A stretch of 64,000 nucleotides of DNA, taken from positions 496,001 to 560,000 of the forward strand of contig CAVOXO010000001.1 in the NCBI GenBank assembly GCA_963700425.1, given 5' to 3'. The translations under genes were made by a program, and so were the position numbers. This stretch comes from CAVOXO01 sp963700425 (lineage in GTDB: Bacteria; Actinomycetota; Acidimicrobiia; Acidimicrobiales; Microtrichaceae). Positions 56,018 to 64,000 of the stretch are shown here, one piece after another. The notes beneath the pieces are model-generated. The model was not told the origin of the DNA. It did not search any database and saw nothing but the letters and a program-made list of their open reading frames with translations. Every line of letters starts with the position of its first letter. Positions within the stretch are counted from its first letter, which is position 1.

Positions 56018-56175
56018 GAGAACCTGCTTTCCCGGACCGCAGCCCGATGTCGTCGGAAGGAATCACCGATAGAGCGACCGTACGAATCGGGGCGCAGGCC
56101 CGACATCGCCCAGATGCGCCATTTCGCGCTCATTCGCCGATGGGGCAGATGCACCATCGGTTCGTTGGGGAGGCG

Positions 56176-57801
56176 TCAGAGCAGGTCGTGCTCGTACGCG
56201 TACGCCGTGGCCGCAGCTCGGCCCGAGACGCCCAGCTTGGAGAAGATGTTCTCGAGGTGCCGGCCGACCGTGTGCTGGCTGATGACCAGCGCAGCAGCGA
56301 TCTCGCGGTTGGTCTCGCCCGACGCGACGTGGGCGAGCACCTCGAGCTCCCGCCTCGAGAGCTCGGACATTCCATGGCGTTCGGACGCCGAGCCGGTCAG
56401 GGCTCCCGAGCTTGCCTGCAACGACGTCAATCGTTCGAGATCGGGACGCGCTCCCAGCTCTTCGAAGGTGACACGAGCGTTCTCGAACTCCAGCCCCGCG
56501 GATGTCCGATCGCCCATCGAGACGCATCCCAGTCCGAGGAGCACCGATGCCTGGGCACCGTCGTAGGGCATGTGCAGGCGGGTCCATGCCGAGCGGGCGT
56601 CGCGAAGGAGCGAGAGTGCCGTCGCCGAGTCTCCGTTGCTGAGTGCGACCGCACCCATGGCCTGGCTTGCCATCGCGCGCAGCACCTCGGATCCGGCGTC
56701 TGTCGAGATCTCGGCCAGCTCCTCCGCGGCGGCCCGGGCCGCTGCCAGATCGTTGGCACGGCGAAAGATCTCGACGCCGGCCGCCAGCATCGCCGGACGG
56801 CGCATCCGGTGTGTCGTCTCCTGCAGGGCGCGACGAATCGCCGCCGCAGCGGCGTCGACGCCACCGCGAGCGAGCGTGAGCAGGGCCAGTCCGGGCATCG
56901 GTTCCTGGCCGCTCGCGCTGGCCCGTCCATAGGCAGCCAACGCGTCGTCGAACGCGCCGACGAGTCGGTGGAGTTCCGCTTCCTGGTAGTACGCCAGTCC
57001 GAGGGCCGGGTGAGGCGGATCGGCCAGTCGACGGCACGCAGCGTCAATGGTCTGTGCCGCGTCCCTCCAGTCACCGGCGGCCTGGAGTAGCTGCGACCTG
57101 TGCACCAGGCACTGTCCGCGATACGGGACGAGTTCGGCCTGCTGCTCGCACCAGGCCTGCAAGGCGTCGGTCCACTCCGCAGCTCGTCGAAGATCGAAGA
57201 TCTGCATGCACTCCAAGATCACCGCGCAATAGACGACGCCTGAGGCGATGGGGCCGACGTCGCCGGTCGACACGGTGAGCATCACCTCGTCGAAGCGTGA
57301 GGTAGCGGCCTCCGACTCGCCCATGGCGATCAGAGCCTGGCCCTCGCCGAGACCGGCGAAGGCACCCAGGTCCGCATCATCGAACTCGGTGGCGATCGTG
57401 GTGGCGTGGACAGCCAGCTCCCGCGCTCGGGGTGCGTCGCCGGCGTCGAGGGCGCCGAGGAGCGAGGGAATCAGCAGGTAGCCCCGTGCGCTGCAGTCGA
57501 GATCGTCGCCCATCGTGGCTTCGGTGCGACCCAACCACCCTCCTGCCTGCGCCATTTGGCCCCGCATCATCAAGCAGAAGGCCAGCCAGAACGAGCAGAG
57601 GGCCGAGTCTTCTCGGTTGCCGGCGTCGGCGTGGCGGCGGTGCGCCGCCTCCCATGCGGAGGCACAGCGCTCGTCGTCGCCGATCAGATACGACGACACT
57701 GCCAGTTGCTCCAGCTCGCGAGGGTCGAGAGTCTCTTGCGGGCGTTCGGTCAGCTCGCGGTACCTCGCGGCCCAATCCTGGGTGTCGGGATTCCGAGGCA
57801 T
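56176..57801 (-). CDS. LuxR-family regulator with TPR-like repeats
   Basis: 541 residues. The C-terminal LuxR HTH is 'LSRRELEVLAHVASGETNRE' followed by 'AALVISQHTVGRHLENIFSKLGV'. The upstream part is made of helical TPR-like repeats from about 20 to 470. No receiver or N-terminal ATPase domain is present, so it is a stand-alone TPR-LuxR regulator rather than a full LAL type. I start at the ATG at 57801; the ORF is open upstream with no support. It may control the nearby methyltransferase-hydrolase pair on the same strand. Confidence 0.85.
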   Translation of the reverse strand: MPRNPDTQDWAARYRELTERPQETLDPRELEQLAVSSYLIGDDERCASAWEAAHRRHADAGNREDSALCSFWLAFCLMMRGQMAQAGGWLGRTEATMGDDLDCSARGYLLIPSLLGALDAGDAPRARELAVHATTIATEFDDADLGAFAGLGEGQALIAMGESEAATSRFDEVMLTVSTGDVGPIASGVVYCAVILECMQIFDLRRAAEWTDALQAWCEQQAELVPYRGQCLVHRSQLLQAAGDWRDAAQTIDAACRRLADPPHPALGLAYYQEAELHRLVGAFDDALAAYGRASASGQEPMPGLALLTLARGGVDAAAAAIRRALQETTHRMRRPAMLAAGVEIFRRANDLAAARAAAEELAEISTDAGSEVLRAMASQAMGAVALSNGDSATALSLLRDARSAWTRLHMPYDGAQASVLLGLGCVSMGDRTSAGLEFENARVTFEELGARPDLERLTSLQASSGALTGSASERHGMSELSRRELEVLAHVASGETNREIAAALVISQHTVGRHLENIFSKLGVSGRAAATAYAYEHDLL

Positions 57802-58083
57802 TGCCCCCAGTGTGCAGCGTTCCAGGTTCACATGCCCTCGTTCTTGCCAACGAGGCTCGAACGAACGATCGGAATTCGATCCGGACAGGATGAGACGGAC
57901 TGAGGAGGCCTGAGACGGGCCGGCACGCCGATCACTCGACAGCCCTGATCTGGTGCGAGTATGCCCGCACAATCCTCAACGACACGTCAGTCGATGTCAG
58001 CGGAAGGTTCGGATGGATGTGCGTTGGTCGCCGACGTCCCTCGCCGCGTTGCCGGTCATGCCCTGAGATCCCAGGGGGGGACG

Positions 58084-58290
58084 ATGGCGGTGACGACGGG
58101 TGGAATCACGGTCGCGCCCGACGTCGGTGATGTCCGCCCGACCTGGCGCCGCCACACCGCGGTTCGATCCGGCGATCAACTGGCTTTCGGCGAGCGTTCC
58201 GCCGACCGCATCGTCAAGGAGATTCACGATCTGACGTGCGAGATCCACGCCCACACCGTGCCGGCGCCACCGACGACCGGCGCGAGCTGA
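58084..58290 (+). CDS. Short hypothetical protein, possible DUF1003 remnant
   Basis: 68 residues from ATG 58084, with GGGGGGG 4 bases upstream. 'QLAFGERSADRIVKEIHDL' resembles the start of DUF1003 proteins but the following membrane part is missing. The region 57802-58083 has no other gene I can support. Could be a decayed gene. Confidence 0.35.
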   Translation: MAVTTGGITVAPDVGDVRPTWRRHTAVRSGDQLAFGERSADRIVKEIHDLTCEIHAHTVPAPPTTGAS

Positions 58291-58401
58291 AGGAGCGACG
58301 GGTCGCGAGCACGGCACCTAGGATCGTGGTTCTGTTTGCCTTCATCTTCGACGAATGCCCAGGGAGTGCGCGGCCGCCGGTGACTCGACCGCACCTCACC
58401 C

Positions 58402-58952
58402 GTGCATAGCGCCATGTGGTATCTCACCCGGTCGACGGGGATCGTGGCGACCGTGCTGGCGGTCGCAGCCCTGGCATGGGGGTTCTTCTTCTCGGCGAGG
58501 GCGACCGGAACGCGGCTTCGGCCGGCCTGGTGGCTCGATCTGCACAACTGGCTCGGTGGGGCGACCCTGGCGTTCACCGGTGTGCACGTGGCCGCAGCCT
58601 GGCTGGATTCGACGTCCGGCATAGGAATCCAACAGATCATCGTTCCGGGAACCGCGGGGACCGATCCCTGGGCGATCACCTGGGGCGTCATCGCCACGTA
58701 CCTGTTCACGGTTGTCGTCGTCACGACATGGCCCAGACGCTGGGCCAACCGAACGGGTTGGCGGATCGTCCACCTCAGCTCGGTGGCCGCCACAGCTCTG
58801 GCCTTGCTCCACGCGTTCCAGAGCGGATCCGACTCGACCAGGGTGGTCTTCAAGGCGGGGATCGTGGTGTGCGCGTCGGTGGCGACCTACGCGTCGGACT
58901 GCGCATGTTCTCGGTGCTCGACGTGTGGTCCGGCGAACACGGCACACGCTGA
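58402..58952 (+). pseudogene. Ferric-reductase-like transmembrane protein, one frameshift
   Basis: Multi-helix membrane protein of the ferric reductase/YedZ-like group. Haem-binding His pairs are plausible in 'LHNWLGGATLAFTGVHVAA' and 'WRIVHLSSVAATALALLHAFQ'. It starts GTG 58402 or ATG 58414. The frame changes near 58893, and the other frame ends 'LRMFSVLDVWSGEHGTR' at 58952. It is followed by an FMN-binding protein and ApbE, so it probably passes electrons across the membrane. Confidence 0.75.
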
Positions 58953-59039
58953 GCCGGCCCTCAGCCGACTCCGCGGCGTTTACCGATCCTGACCGCTGTT
59001 CTTACCGCCTCCTTATGGGGCCGACGCCACACTGAACCC

Positions 59040-59711
59040 ATGCACACGCCCGTCCCCCCCGACCACCCGCTCGATCCGGCTCTCGCGGCCCGCCTCGAGC
59101 GCCTCTCGGCCCGCAGCGGCCCGCCGAACGCGGGGTCCGTGTCGCCGGCCGCCCGGCCTCCGCGGCGCCGTCGACATGCAGCCAAACGTGCTCGTACGGC
59201 GGCTCTGGCGTTGAGCCTGTCGACCGCCGCGGGGTTGACGTACGCGTTCGCGGCCATGGACGGCTCCACAACGACGGCAGCCGCTCAGAGCGCCGGGATC
59301 GTCGGAGCGTCGGGGACGCCGCTGTCGGGTTCGGGCAGAACCGGCGGGCTGGTCGACAAGGGCTCGGATCCAACCGCTCCGACCGCCACGGTTCCGACCA
59401 GCGCCGCGTCCACCACGTTGGTCAACGGCGCGGTTTACCAGAACAAGTTCGGCAACGTGCAGGTCCAGGTCGAATTCGCCCCGGACGGTTCGATCGTCGA
59501 CGCAGGCACGCTGCAGACGCCGAATCAGGACGGCAAGAGCGTTCGGATCAACGACCGGGCCGTTCCGGCGCTGACCTCGGAAGCCCTGGCGGCACAGAGC
59601 GCCCAGGTGCACAGCGTGTCGGGCGCCACCTACACCAGCCACGACTATCAGCGATCGCTGCAGTCCGCCATCGACGCCGCTCGTGCCAGCGGCATCACCC
59701 AGATCGCATGA
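59040..59711 (+). CDS. FMN-binding domain protein, exported
   Basis: 223 residues with a long basic N-terminus, one membrane helix at about 53-70, a Ser/Thr/Pro linker and a C-terminal FMN_bind domain (about 130-223). The flavinylation motif is 'HSVSGATYTSHDYQRSL', where Thr in SGAT would carry covalent FMN. ApbE, the transferase that adds it, is encoded next with a 4-base overlap, which strongly supports the role. Likely an extracytoplasmic electron carrier. Confidence 0.88.
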   Translation: MHTPVPPDHPLDPALAARLERLSARSGPPNAGSVSPAARPPRRRRHAAKRARTAALALSLSTAAGLTYAFAAMDGSTTTAAAQSAGIVGASGTPLSGSGRTGGLVDKGSDPTAPTATVPTSAASTTLVNGAVYQNKFGNVQVQVEFAPDGSIVDAGTLQTPNQDGKSVRINDRAVPALTSEALAAQSAQVHSVSGATYTSHDYQRSLQSAIDAARASGITQIA

Positions 59712-60533
59712 CCACCGTTCTCTCGGCGCCGGCGTCGGGTCTCCATCACGTGGAATTCGTCATGGGAATGGCGGTGAGCATCGACATCCGGGACCCGACC
59801 GCACCCTATGACGCGGTCCTTGATGTCGCGGAGTGGCTGCATCACGTGGACGACACGTTCAGCACCCACAAGTCCGACAGCCAGATCAGTGCGCTCGGTC
59901 GCGGTGAACTGGGGGTGGAGGACCTGTCCGACGAGATCACCGAGGTGCTCGTTCTCTGCGAGTCGGTTCGCGCCGAGACCGACGGAGCCTTCGATGTGTT
60001 CGAGGTTCCTGCTCCCAACGGGACCCGGTTCGACCCGTCGGGGCTGGTGAAGGGATGGTCGATCGAACACGCCGCGGGGATGTTGGAGGCGGCGGGTTGT
60101 TCGAACTTCTGCCTGAACGTGGGCGGCGACATCGCCGTTCGCGGCCGGCCCGAGCCCGACGCCCATTGGCGGATCGGCATCCGCCACCCGCTCGACGATC
60201 AGGCGGTGGCCGCGGTCCTCGACTGTCCCGACACCCTGGCCATCGCCACCTCCGCCACCTATGAGCGTGGTGCTCACATCGTCGACCCCCGTGTACGGAC
60301 AGCCCACCACTCACCTGGCGAGCGCGACGGTCGTGGGACCCGACCTGACACTGGCCGATGCCTACGCCACCGCGGTGTTCGTCATGGGGGTCGACGGTCT
60401 GTCGTGGATCGAGCGACGCGTCGGCTACGACGCCTACGTGATCACGTGGCATGGCCACACCCAGTGGAGTCCGGGGTTCGCCCGATACCGATCCGGCGTC
60501 CAGGAGGACCCGAGCACCGACCAAGGGCGGTGA
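59708..60533 (+). pseudogene. apbE: FAD:protein FMN transferase ApbE, one frameshift
   Basis: Moves FMN from FAD onto Thr of target proteins. The N-terminal frame reads 'MGMAVSIDIRDP', 'VDDTFSTHKSDSQISALGRGE', 'DPSGLVKGWSIEHA' and 'NVGGDIAVRG'. After a run of five C at 60286-60290 the other frame continues 'TTHLASATVVGPDLTLADAYATAVFVMG', the metal-site end of the family. Restoring one base gives a normal ApbE of about 275 residues. It probably flavinylates the protein encoded just before it. Confidence 0.85.
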
Positions 60534-60650
60534 GCGCCGGTCGGCCGCGGGTCCATCACGTCGGCTCGAGCCGGTATTCCGAGACGACGCCGGATCGGAG
60601 CCTGCGCGGTCAGCGTGATCGATCTGGTGGGTTCGCGGGTGCGCTCGACC

Positions 60651-60956
60651 TCAGGTGCCGAGGGCGGCGAGAAGCTCGGCGACGGTGTGGTCGTCTTCGA
60701 GGGGATGGCGGAGCGGGATGTCTCCGCTGACCTGGTACCGGTTCCGGCGCCCGACCCGCTCCCGGATCAGGTAGCCGCCGTCCTCGAGGTCGTGGATGAT
60801 CCTCTGAACCGCACCCTGGGTGATGCCCACCAGGTCGGCGATGTCACGCTGACGGAGTTCCGGATCGCGGCTCACCGCCAACAGCACGTGCGCATGGTTC
60901 GTGAGGAACGTCCACATCGGTCGTTCGGTTCCCGGCACCGGTGACAGCATCACCAC
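60651..60956 (-). CDS. Winged-helix regulator, copy 2
   Basis: A 101-residue DNA-binding protein. The wHTH is 'ELRQRDIADLVGITQGAVQR' with 'YLIRERVGRRNRYQV'. It is a close paralogue of the gene at 61045-61428, sharing the start 'WTFLTNHxHVLL' and the tail 'LRHP...T..EL'. Probably a small transcription factor; the ligand is unknown. The ATG at 60956 is used, with one at 60917 also possible. Confidence 0.8.
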   Translation of the reverse strand: MVMLSPVPGTERPMWTFLTNHAHVLLAVSRDPELRQRDIADLVGITQGAVQRIIHDLEDGGYLIRERVGRRNRYQVSGDIPLRHPLEDDHTVAELLAALGT

Positions 60957-61044
60957 ATCGTACGTCTTCGATCACCTCAATGAGGTGTGGTTCTTGGGCG
61001 CACGAGGGAACGGCCGCCAACTCTGCCGCACGGCCGTCGCCACG

Positions 61045-61428
61045 TCACGTGACCACCCGCAGCAGGGCGGGCCGGTCGCGGCCGGTACCTCCGGATGCGG
61101 GCCCCGACGGAGCCAGGGTGTCCAGCAGCTCCCCGATGGTGTGGCCGTGCTCGACGGGGTGCCGGAGCCCGAGGTCGGCGTGCACGACGTAGCGGTTGCG
61201 CCTCCCCACTCTTTCGACGTCGACGTAGCCACATTCCTGCAGCTCGGTGAGAATGCGTTGCGCTGCGCCCTGGGTGATCCCGACCAGTTCGGCGATGTCC
61301 CGCTGGCGGAGGTGGGGGTGTCGATACAGGGTGAGCAGGACGTGGCCGTGGTTGGTGAGGAACGTCCATGTTCGGACTGGAGTGCACCCTGTCGTCTCCT
61401 TCGTCACCGCAACGTCTCCACCGCGCAT
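61045..61428 (-). CDS. Winged-helix regulator, copy 1
   Basis: 127 residues. The wHTH is 'HLRQRDIAELVGITQGAAQR' and the wing 'YVDVERVGRRNRYVV'. Copy 2 lies 88 bases downstream, so it is a tandem duplication. Upstream, a small hydrophobic ORF and a well-formed promoter suggest one operon. It may be translated from a later GTG, since the first codons overlap the small ORF by 25 bases. Confidence 0.8.
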   Translation of the reverse strand: MRGGDVAVTKETTGCTPVRTWTFLTNHGHVLLTLYRHPHLRQRDIAELVGITQGAAQRILTELQECGYVDVERVGRRNRYVVHADLGLRHPVEHGHTIGELLDTLAPSGPASGGTGRDRPALLRVVT

Positions 61429-61562
61429 CGCTCGCGACGGACCGGAGCCCGTCGAGCGGAAACTGTCGCCGGCGAGATCACTCGGTCGCGGCCGGATTCG
61501 ATCATGGCTGCGGCGACGGCGACGCCGGTCAGAACCACGTTCGACAACAGCAGCATGTTCAT
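61404..61562 (-). CDS. Small one-helix membrane protein
   Basis: 52 residues: 'MNMLLLSNVVLTGVAVAAAM' is a single membrane helix, followed by a basic tail. It is the first ORF after the promoter at 61602-61630. No family is known, and it overlaps the regulator start by 25 bases. It could be a chance ORF. Confidence 0.35.
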   Translation of the reverse strand: MNMLLLSNVVLTGVAVAAAMIESGRDRVISPATVSARRAPVRRERCAVETLR

Positions 61563-61601
61563 GGTGGGACCTCTGCGTGGCAGGCGGGAGGAACTGGATT
61601 C

Positions 61602-61656
61602 ATCATATCCATAACAACGATATTTGAAAAGGGATGTCTGAATATATCTGAACATC
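61602..61656 (-). promoter_or_regulatory. Promoter with overlapping inverted repeat before the winged-helix operon
   Basis: On the minus strand, TTTTCA (61625-61630), 17 bases, TATGAT (61602-61607). The spacer holds an inverted repeat ATATC (61605-61609) and GATAT (61619-61623). A second repeat GATGT (61633-61637) and ACATC (61652-61656) lies upstream. The repeats overlap the promoter as a repressor site would. The AT-rich pocket stands out from the GC-rich background. Confidence 0.55.
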
Positions 61657-62743
61657 ACGGCTGACGGGAGGTGCCGAGGTCCGGTTCTCGCGACCGGTGG
61701 GCGATCGTGGCGACGGTGACCACCGTCAGGGGGAGCACGAATCCCACCATGACCACCGCGAACGGGTTCCTCGCCGGATGGCCTGTGCCGTCGAGGACCA
61801 GGAAGGTGAGGTACGCGGCGTAGTAGGCCATGAACAGCCCACCCTCCCAGCGGTCGAGACGGAAGTTCCAGGCGAACATCGGCAGGCAGGCGACGGCCAC
61901 CGCCACCATGATCGGGAGATCGAGCGTCAGTACCTGGTTCGACACAGGGATCGGATCGCGAGCGATCACCCCCGCCACACCCAGCACCAGGAGGATGTTG
62001 GCGATGTTGGAACCGACCGCGTTCCCCACGGCGATGTCACGATGACCCCGACGGGCGGCGACGACCGATGTGACGATCTCCGGGGCCGACGTGCCCAGAG
62101 CGACGATCGTGAGGCCGACGATCAGCTGGGGGACTCCCAGGGACACGGCGATCTCCTCCGCCCCGCCGACCACGAGTCGGGCCGCGACGGCCAACAGGAC
62201 GATGCCGCCGATCAGTTCGGCGACGCTTCGCGCCGGGTGGTGGCGTGGGCCCGCGCTGGAGGCCGTGTCGGGACTCGGTGTCGGGGAGTCGGTGGAGGCG
62301 CGGAGCGTGAAGATCACGAACGCCACCAACGCGACAGCCATGATGACTCCGTCGATCCGGCCGAGTTCGCCGTCGAGGACCAACATCACCAACAGCAGCG
62401 ACGAACCGATCATGATCGGGATGTCCGCCCGAACGACACGAGAGGCGACGACGATCGCGCCGATCGCGGCGGAGATCCCGAGCACCAACAGAACGTTGGC
62501 GATGTTGGATCCGACGACGTTGCCGATCGCCAGGTCGGTGTCGCCCCGTCGAACGGCCTCGACGGTGACCGCGAGCTCCGGCGCGCTGGTGCCGGCGGCC
62601 ACGATCGTCAGGCCGACGACCGTCGGCGAGAGCCCGAAGCGTCGCCCCAATCTGGACGACGATTCGACGACCAGGTTGCCGGCCAGCACGAGTAACCCGA
62701 GACCCACGACGAGCAGCAGGACGGCGATCATCGTTGTCGCCAC
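61655..62743 (-). CDS. Calcium/sodium antiporter, CaxA/YrbG-type
   Basis: A 362-residue inner-membrane cation exchanger of the CaCA family. Two repeats each hold the diagnostic 'GTSAPE' motif ('VAAGTSAPELAV' and 'VALGTSAPEIVTS') and 'GNVVGSNIANVLLVLG'-type segments. It likely exports Ca2+ in exchange for Na+ or H+. It is divergent from the mrpA gene and faces the winged-helix operon downstream on the same strand. Confidence 0.9.
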   Translation of the reverse strand: MATTMIAVLLLVVGLGLLVLAGNLVVESSSRLGRRFGLSPTVVGLTIVAAGTSAPELAVTVEAVRRGDTDLAIGNVVGSNIANVLLVLGISAAIGAIVVASRVVRADIPIMIGSSLLLVMLVLDGELGRIDGVIMAVALVAFVIFTLRASTDSPTPSPDTASSAGPRHHPARSVAELIGGIVLLAVAARLVVGGAEEIAVSLGVPQLIVGLTIVALGTSAPEIVTSVVAARRGHRDIAVGNAVGSNIANILLVLGVAGVIARDPIPVSNQVLTLDLPIMVAVAVACLPMFAWNFRLDRWEGGLFMAYYAAYLTFLVLDGTGHPARNPFAVVMVGFVLPLTVVTVATIAHRSREPDLGTSRQP

Positions 62744-62781
62744 GGACCGCTGGAGCTGGGCATTGCTTCATATTAAAAGGT

Positions 62782-62832
62782 ATTATAGAAAAGCGCAATT
62801 AGTTTGTATCGGAATGAAGATGTCTATATACT
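62782..62832. promoter_or_regulatory. Divergent promoters of the antiporter and mrpA
   Basis: Plus strand: TTGTAT (62804-62809), 17 bases, TATACT (62827-62832), leading to mrpA at 62887. Minus strand: TATAAT (complement of 62782-62787) leading to the antiporter at 62743. The region is AT-rich. GATGTCT (62819-62825) also occurs at 61633-61639 before the winged-helix operon. Confidence 0.55.
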
Positions 62833-62886
62833 GCGGGTCGTGAGCACGTCCGGTCGACCTCGCCTACGAGCCGTGAGGACCCCCAG

Positions 62887-64000
62887 GTGATCTGGGCCCT
62901 GCTCTCCCTGCATGCCGCGGTGGTGGTGTTGGTGGCGATCGCGCCGGCTCGATGGGGCCGGGCGGTGTTCTCCGTTGCTGCCGTCCCACCGGCGCTCACC
63001 TTCCTCTGGGTCGTCGGCGTCCTGGGCGGCGAGACCAGCCCGACAGCCGAGGTCGTCTGGGTGCAGGGACTCGATCTGGTGATCGGATTCCGGGTCGATC
63101 ATCTCTCCGCACTGATGACCCTGCTGGTCTCGGGAATCGGTGTTCTCGTCTTCGTGTACTCGGCGGGGTACTTCGCTCCGGGGGCAACGGGGCTCTCGAG
63201 GTTCGCCGCGACCCTTCTCGGTTTCTCGACGGCGATGGTGGGTCTGGTGTGGGCGGAGACGGTGTGGACGCTGTTCGTCTTCTGGGAGCTCACCTCCATC
63301 ACGTCCTTTCTCCTGGTGGGATTCAAGAACACCGAACCGTCGGCCCGCCTCGCGGCCCGCCGGGCCCTGGTCATCACGGTCGCGGGGGGACTGTGTCTCC
63401 TCGCCGGCTTCGTGGTGCTCACCGACTCCGGGGTGTCCACGAGGCTCAGCGGTCTCCGACCGGCAACCGGCGCGTCGGCCACGGCGGCTGCGGTGCTGGT
63501 CCTCGTCGCAGCCGCCACCAAGTCCGCCCAGGTCCCTTTCCACATGTGGCTGCCCGGCGCCATGGCCGCCCCGACCCCGGTGAGCGCCTATCTCCATTCG
63601 GCAACCATGGTGAAGGCGGGGGTGCTGCTCACCGCCGTCGCCGCCCCTGCGCTGGCCGAGGTGCCGGTGTGGAAGCCTCTGGGGCTGACCTTCGGCGTGG
63701 CCTCGATGATCTGGGGGGCGGTCGGAGCGCTGCGCCAACTCGACGCCAAGCTCATTCTGGCCTGGGGCACGATCTCCCAGCTCGGCCTGATGATCGCGCT
63801 GCTGTCGCTCGGGCAGGCCAAGGCGACGTTCGCGGCGCTGGCGCTGGTCCTCGCCCACGGCGTGTTCAAGGCGACGCTGTTCATGGTGGTCGGCGAGATC
63901 GACATCCGGACCGGAACCCGCGACATCAGCCGGCTGTGGGGGCTGAGGCGCTCGATGCCCGCCACGTTCTGGGCGACCCTGATCTCTGCGGCGTCGATGG
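62887..64000 (+). CDS. mrpA: Mrp Na+/H+ antiporter subunit A (partial, runs off the window)
   Basis: First 371 codons of the large subunit A of the multi-subunit Mrp/Mnh antiporter, homologous to respiratory complex I ND5. The GTG at 62887 follows a GAGG site. The N-terminal TM region holds 'GFRVDHLSALMTLLVSGIGV', 'VFWELTSITSFLLVGF', 'AAATKSAQVPFHMWLPGAMA', 'LILAWGTISQLGLM' and 'LVLAHGVFKATLFMVVGEID', with the conserved Glu and Lys of the ion path. It presumably opens an mrp operon continuing beyond the window. Confidence 0.9.
   Translation, partial: MIWALLSLHAAVVVLVAIAPARWGRAVFSVAAVPPALTFLWVVGVLGGETSPTAEVVWVQGLDLVIGFRVDHLSALMTLLVSGIGVLVFVYSAGYFAPGATGLSRFAATLLGFSTAMVGLVWAETVWTLFVFWELTSITSFLLVGFKNTEPSARLAARRALVITVAGGLCLLAGFVVLTDSGVSTRLSGLRPATGASATAAAVLVLVAAATKSAQVPFHMWLPGAMAAPTPVSAYLHSATMVKAGVLLTAVAAPALAEVPVWKPLGLTFGVASMIWGAVGALRQLDAKLILAWGTISQLGLMIALLSLGQAKATFAALALVLAHGVFKATLFMVVGEIDIRTGTRDISRLWGLRRSMPATFWATLISAASM

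Noticed and set aside
1..64000. CRISPR array or cas genes
   Set aside because: No regularly spaced repeats with spacers and no Cas-like protein found; the only tandem repeats are at clpP and the 11-bp series.

Overview
The window comes from a high-GC Actinomycetota chromosome. The best guess is a free-living aquatic lineage such as Acidimicrobiia, which is inference. The sequence shows GTG starts, GTGA/ATGA stop-start overlaps, the order murI..rph-rdgB, an mec-cysM sulfur locus, a WS/DGAT acyltransferase, an MprAB-like two-component pair, and three ion antiporters (NhaA, CaxA-type and the start of MrpA).

Layout. 0-13.4 kb: a DUF2207 membrane protein, a secreted sugar dehydrogenase-like protein with a repeat tail, nhaA, a tag/transporter/unknown operon, a HAD hydrolase with a WS/DGAT, a PilZ-like protein and a Gfo/Idh oxidoreductase. 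13.4-17.7 kb: tmRNA (ssrA), a broken lipase, smpB, then mec-cysM and an MBL hydrolase. 17.8-27.9 kb: exported proteins, a PhoX-like protein, an ABC-2 exporter, a two-component system flanked by two related secreted proteins, an enoyl-CoA hydratase and a penicillin-acylase family lipoprotein. 27.9-46.1 kb is an intact, mostly housekeeping block: alpha-galactosidase, TetR, murI, VOC/HxlR, rph-rdgB, a D-threonine aldolase-like enzyme, a Nei-type glycosylase, an RDD protein, an LPxTG protein, tRNA-Leu(UAG), clpP, rpe, prmA, serB, a GDPD-like lipoprotein and an rRNA methyltransferase.

46.65-54.33 kb is the accessory region. An intact tRNA-Leu(UAA) is followed by a ParA-like protein fused to a proline-rich linker and ribbon-helix-helix-like segments. 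A very large secreted C-type-lectin/Ig-like surface protein diverges from it. Then come a displaced tRNA-Leu 3' end, a two-gene nucleotidyltransferase cassette and a second displaced tRNA-Leu 3' end. Both tails follow the same conserved block. This looks like one or two integrative elements stacked in a tRNA gene, with no integrase visible.

54.3-64 kb: hydrolase-methyltransferase pair, LuxR-type regulator, a ferric-reductase-like membrane protein with an FMN-binding protein and ApbE (an extracytoplasmic flavin electron-transfer set), tandem winged-helix regulators, a Ca2+/Na+ antiporter and the 5' part of mrpA/mnhA.

About a dozen genes, clustered at 13.9-14.7, 18.6-27.8 and 46-60 kb, carry frameshifts although both halves still read as well-conserved protein. 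I label them pseudogene because the frame is broken as given. Assembly indels are the likelier cause for most of them, so treat them as potentially functional.
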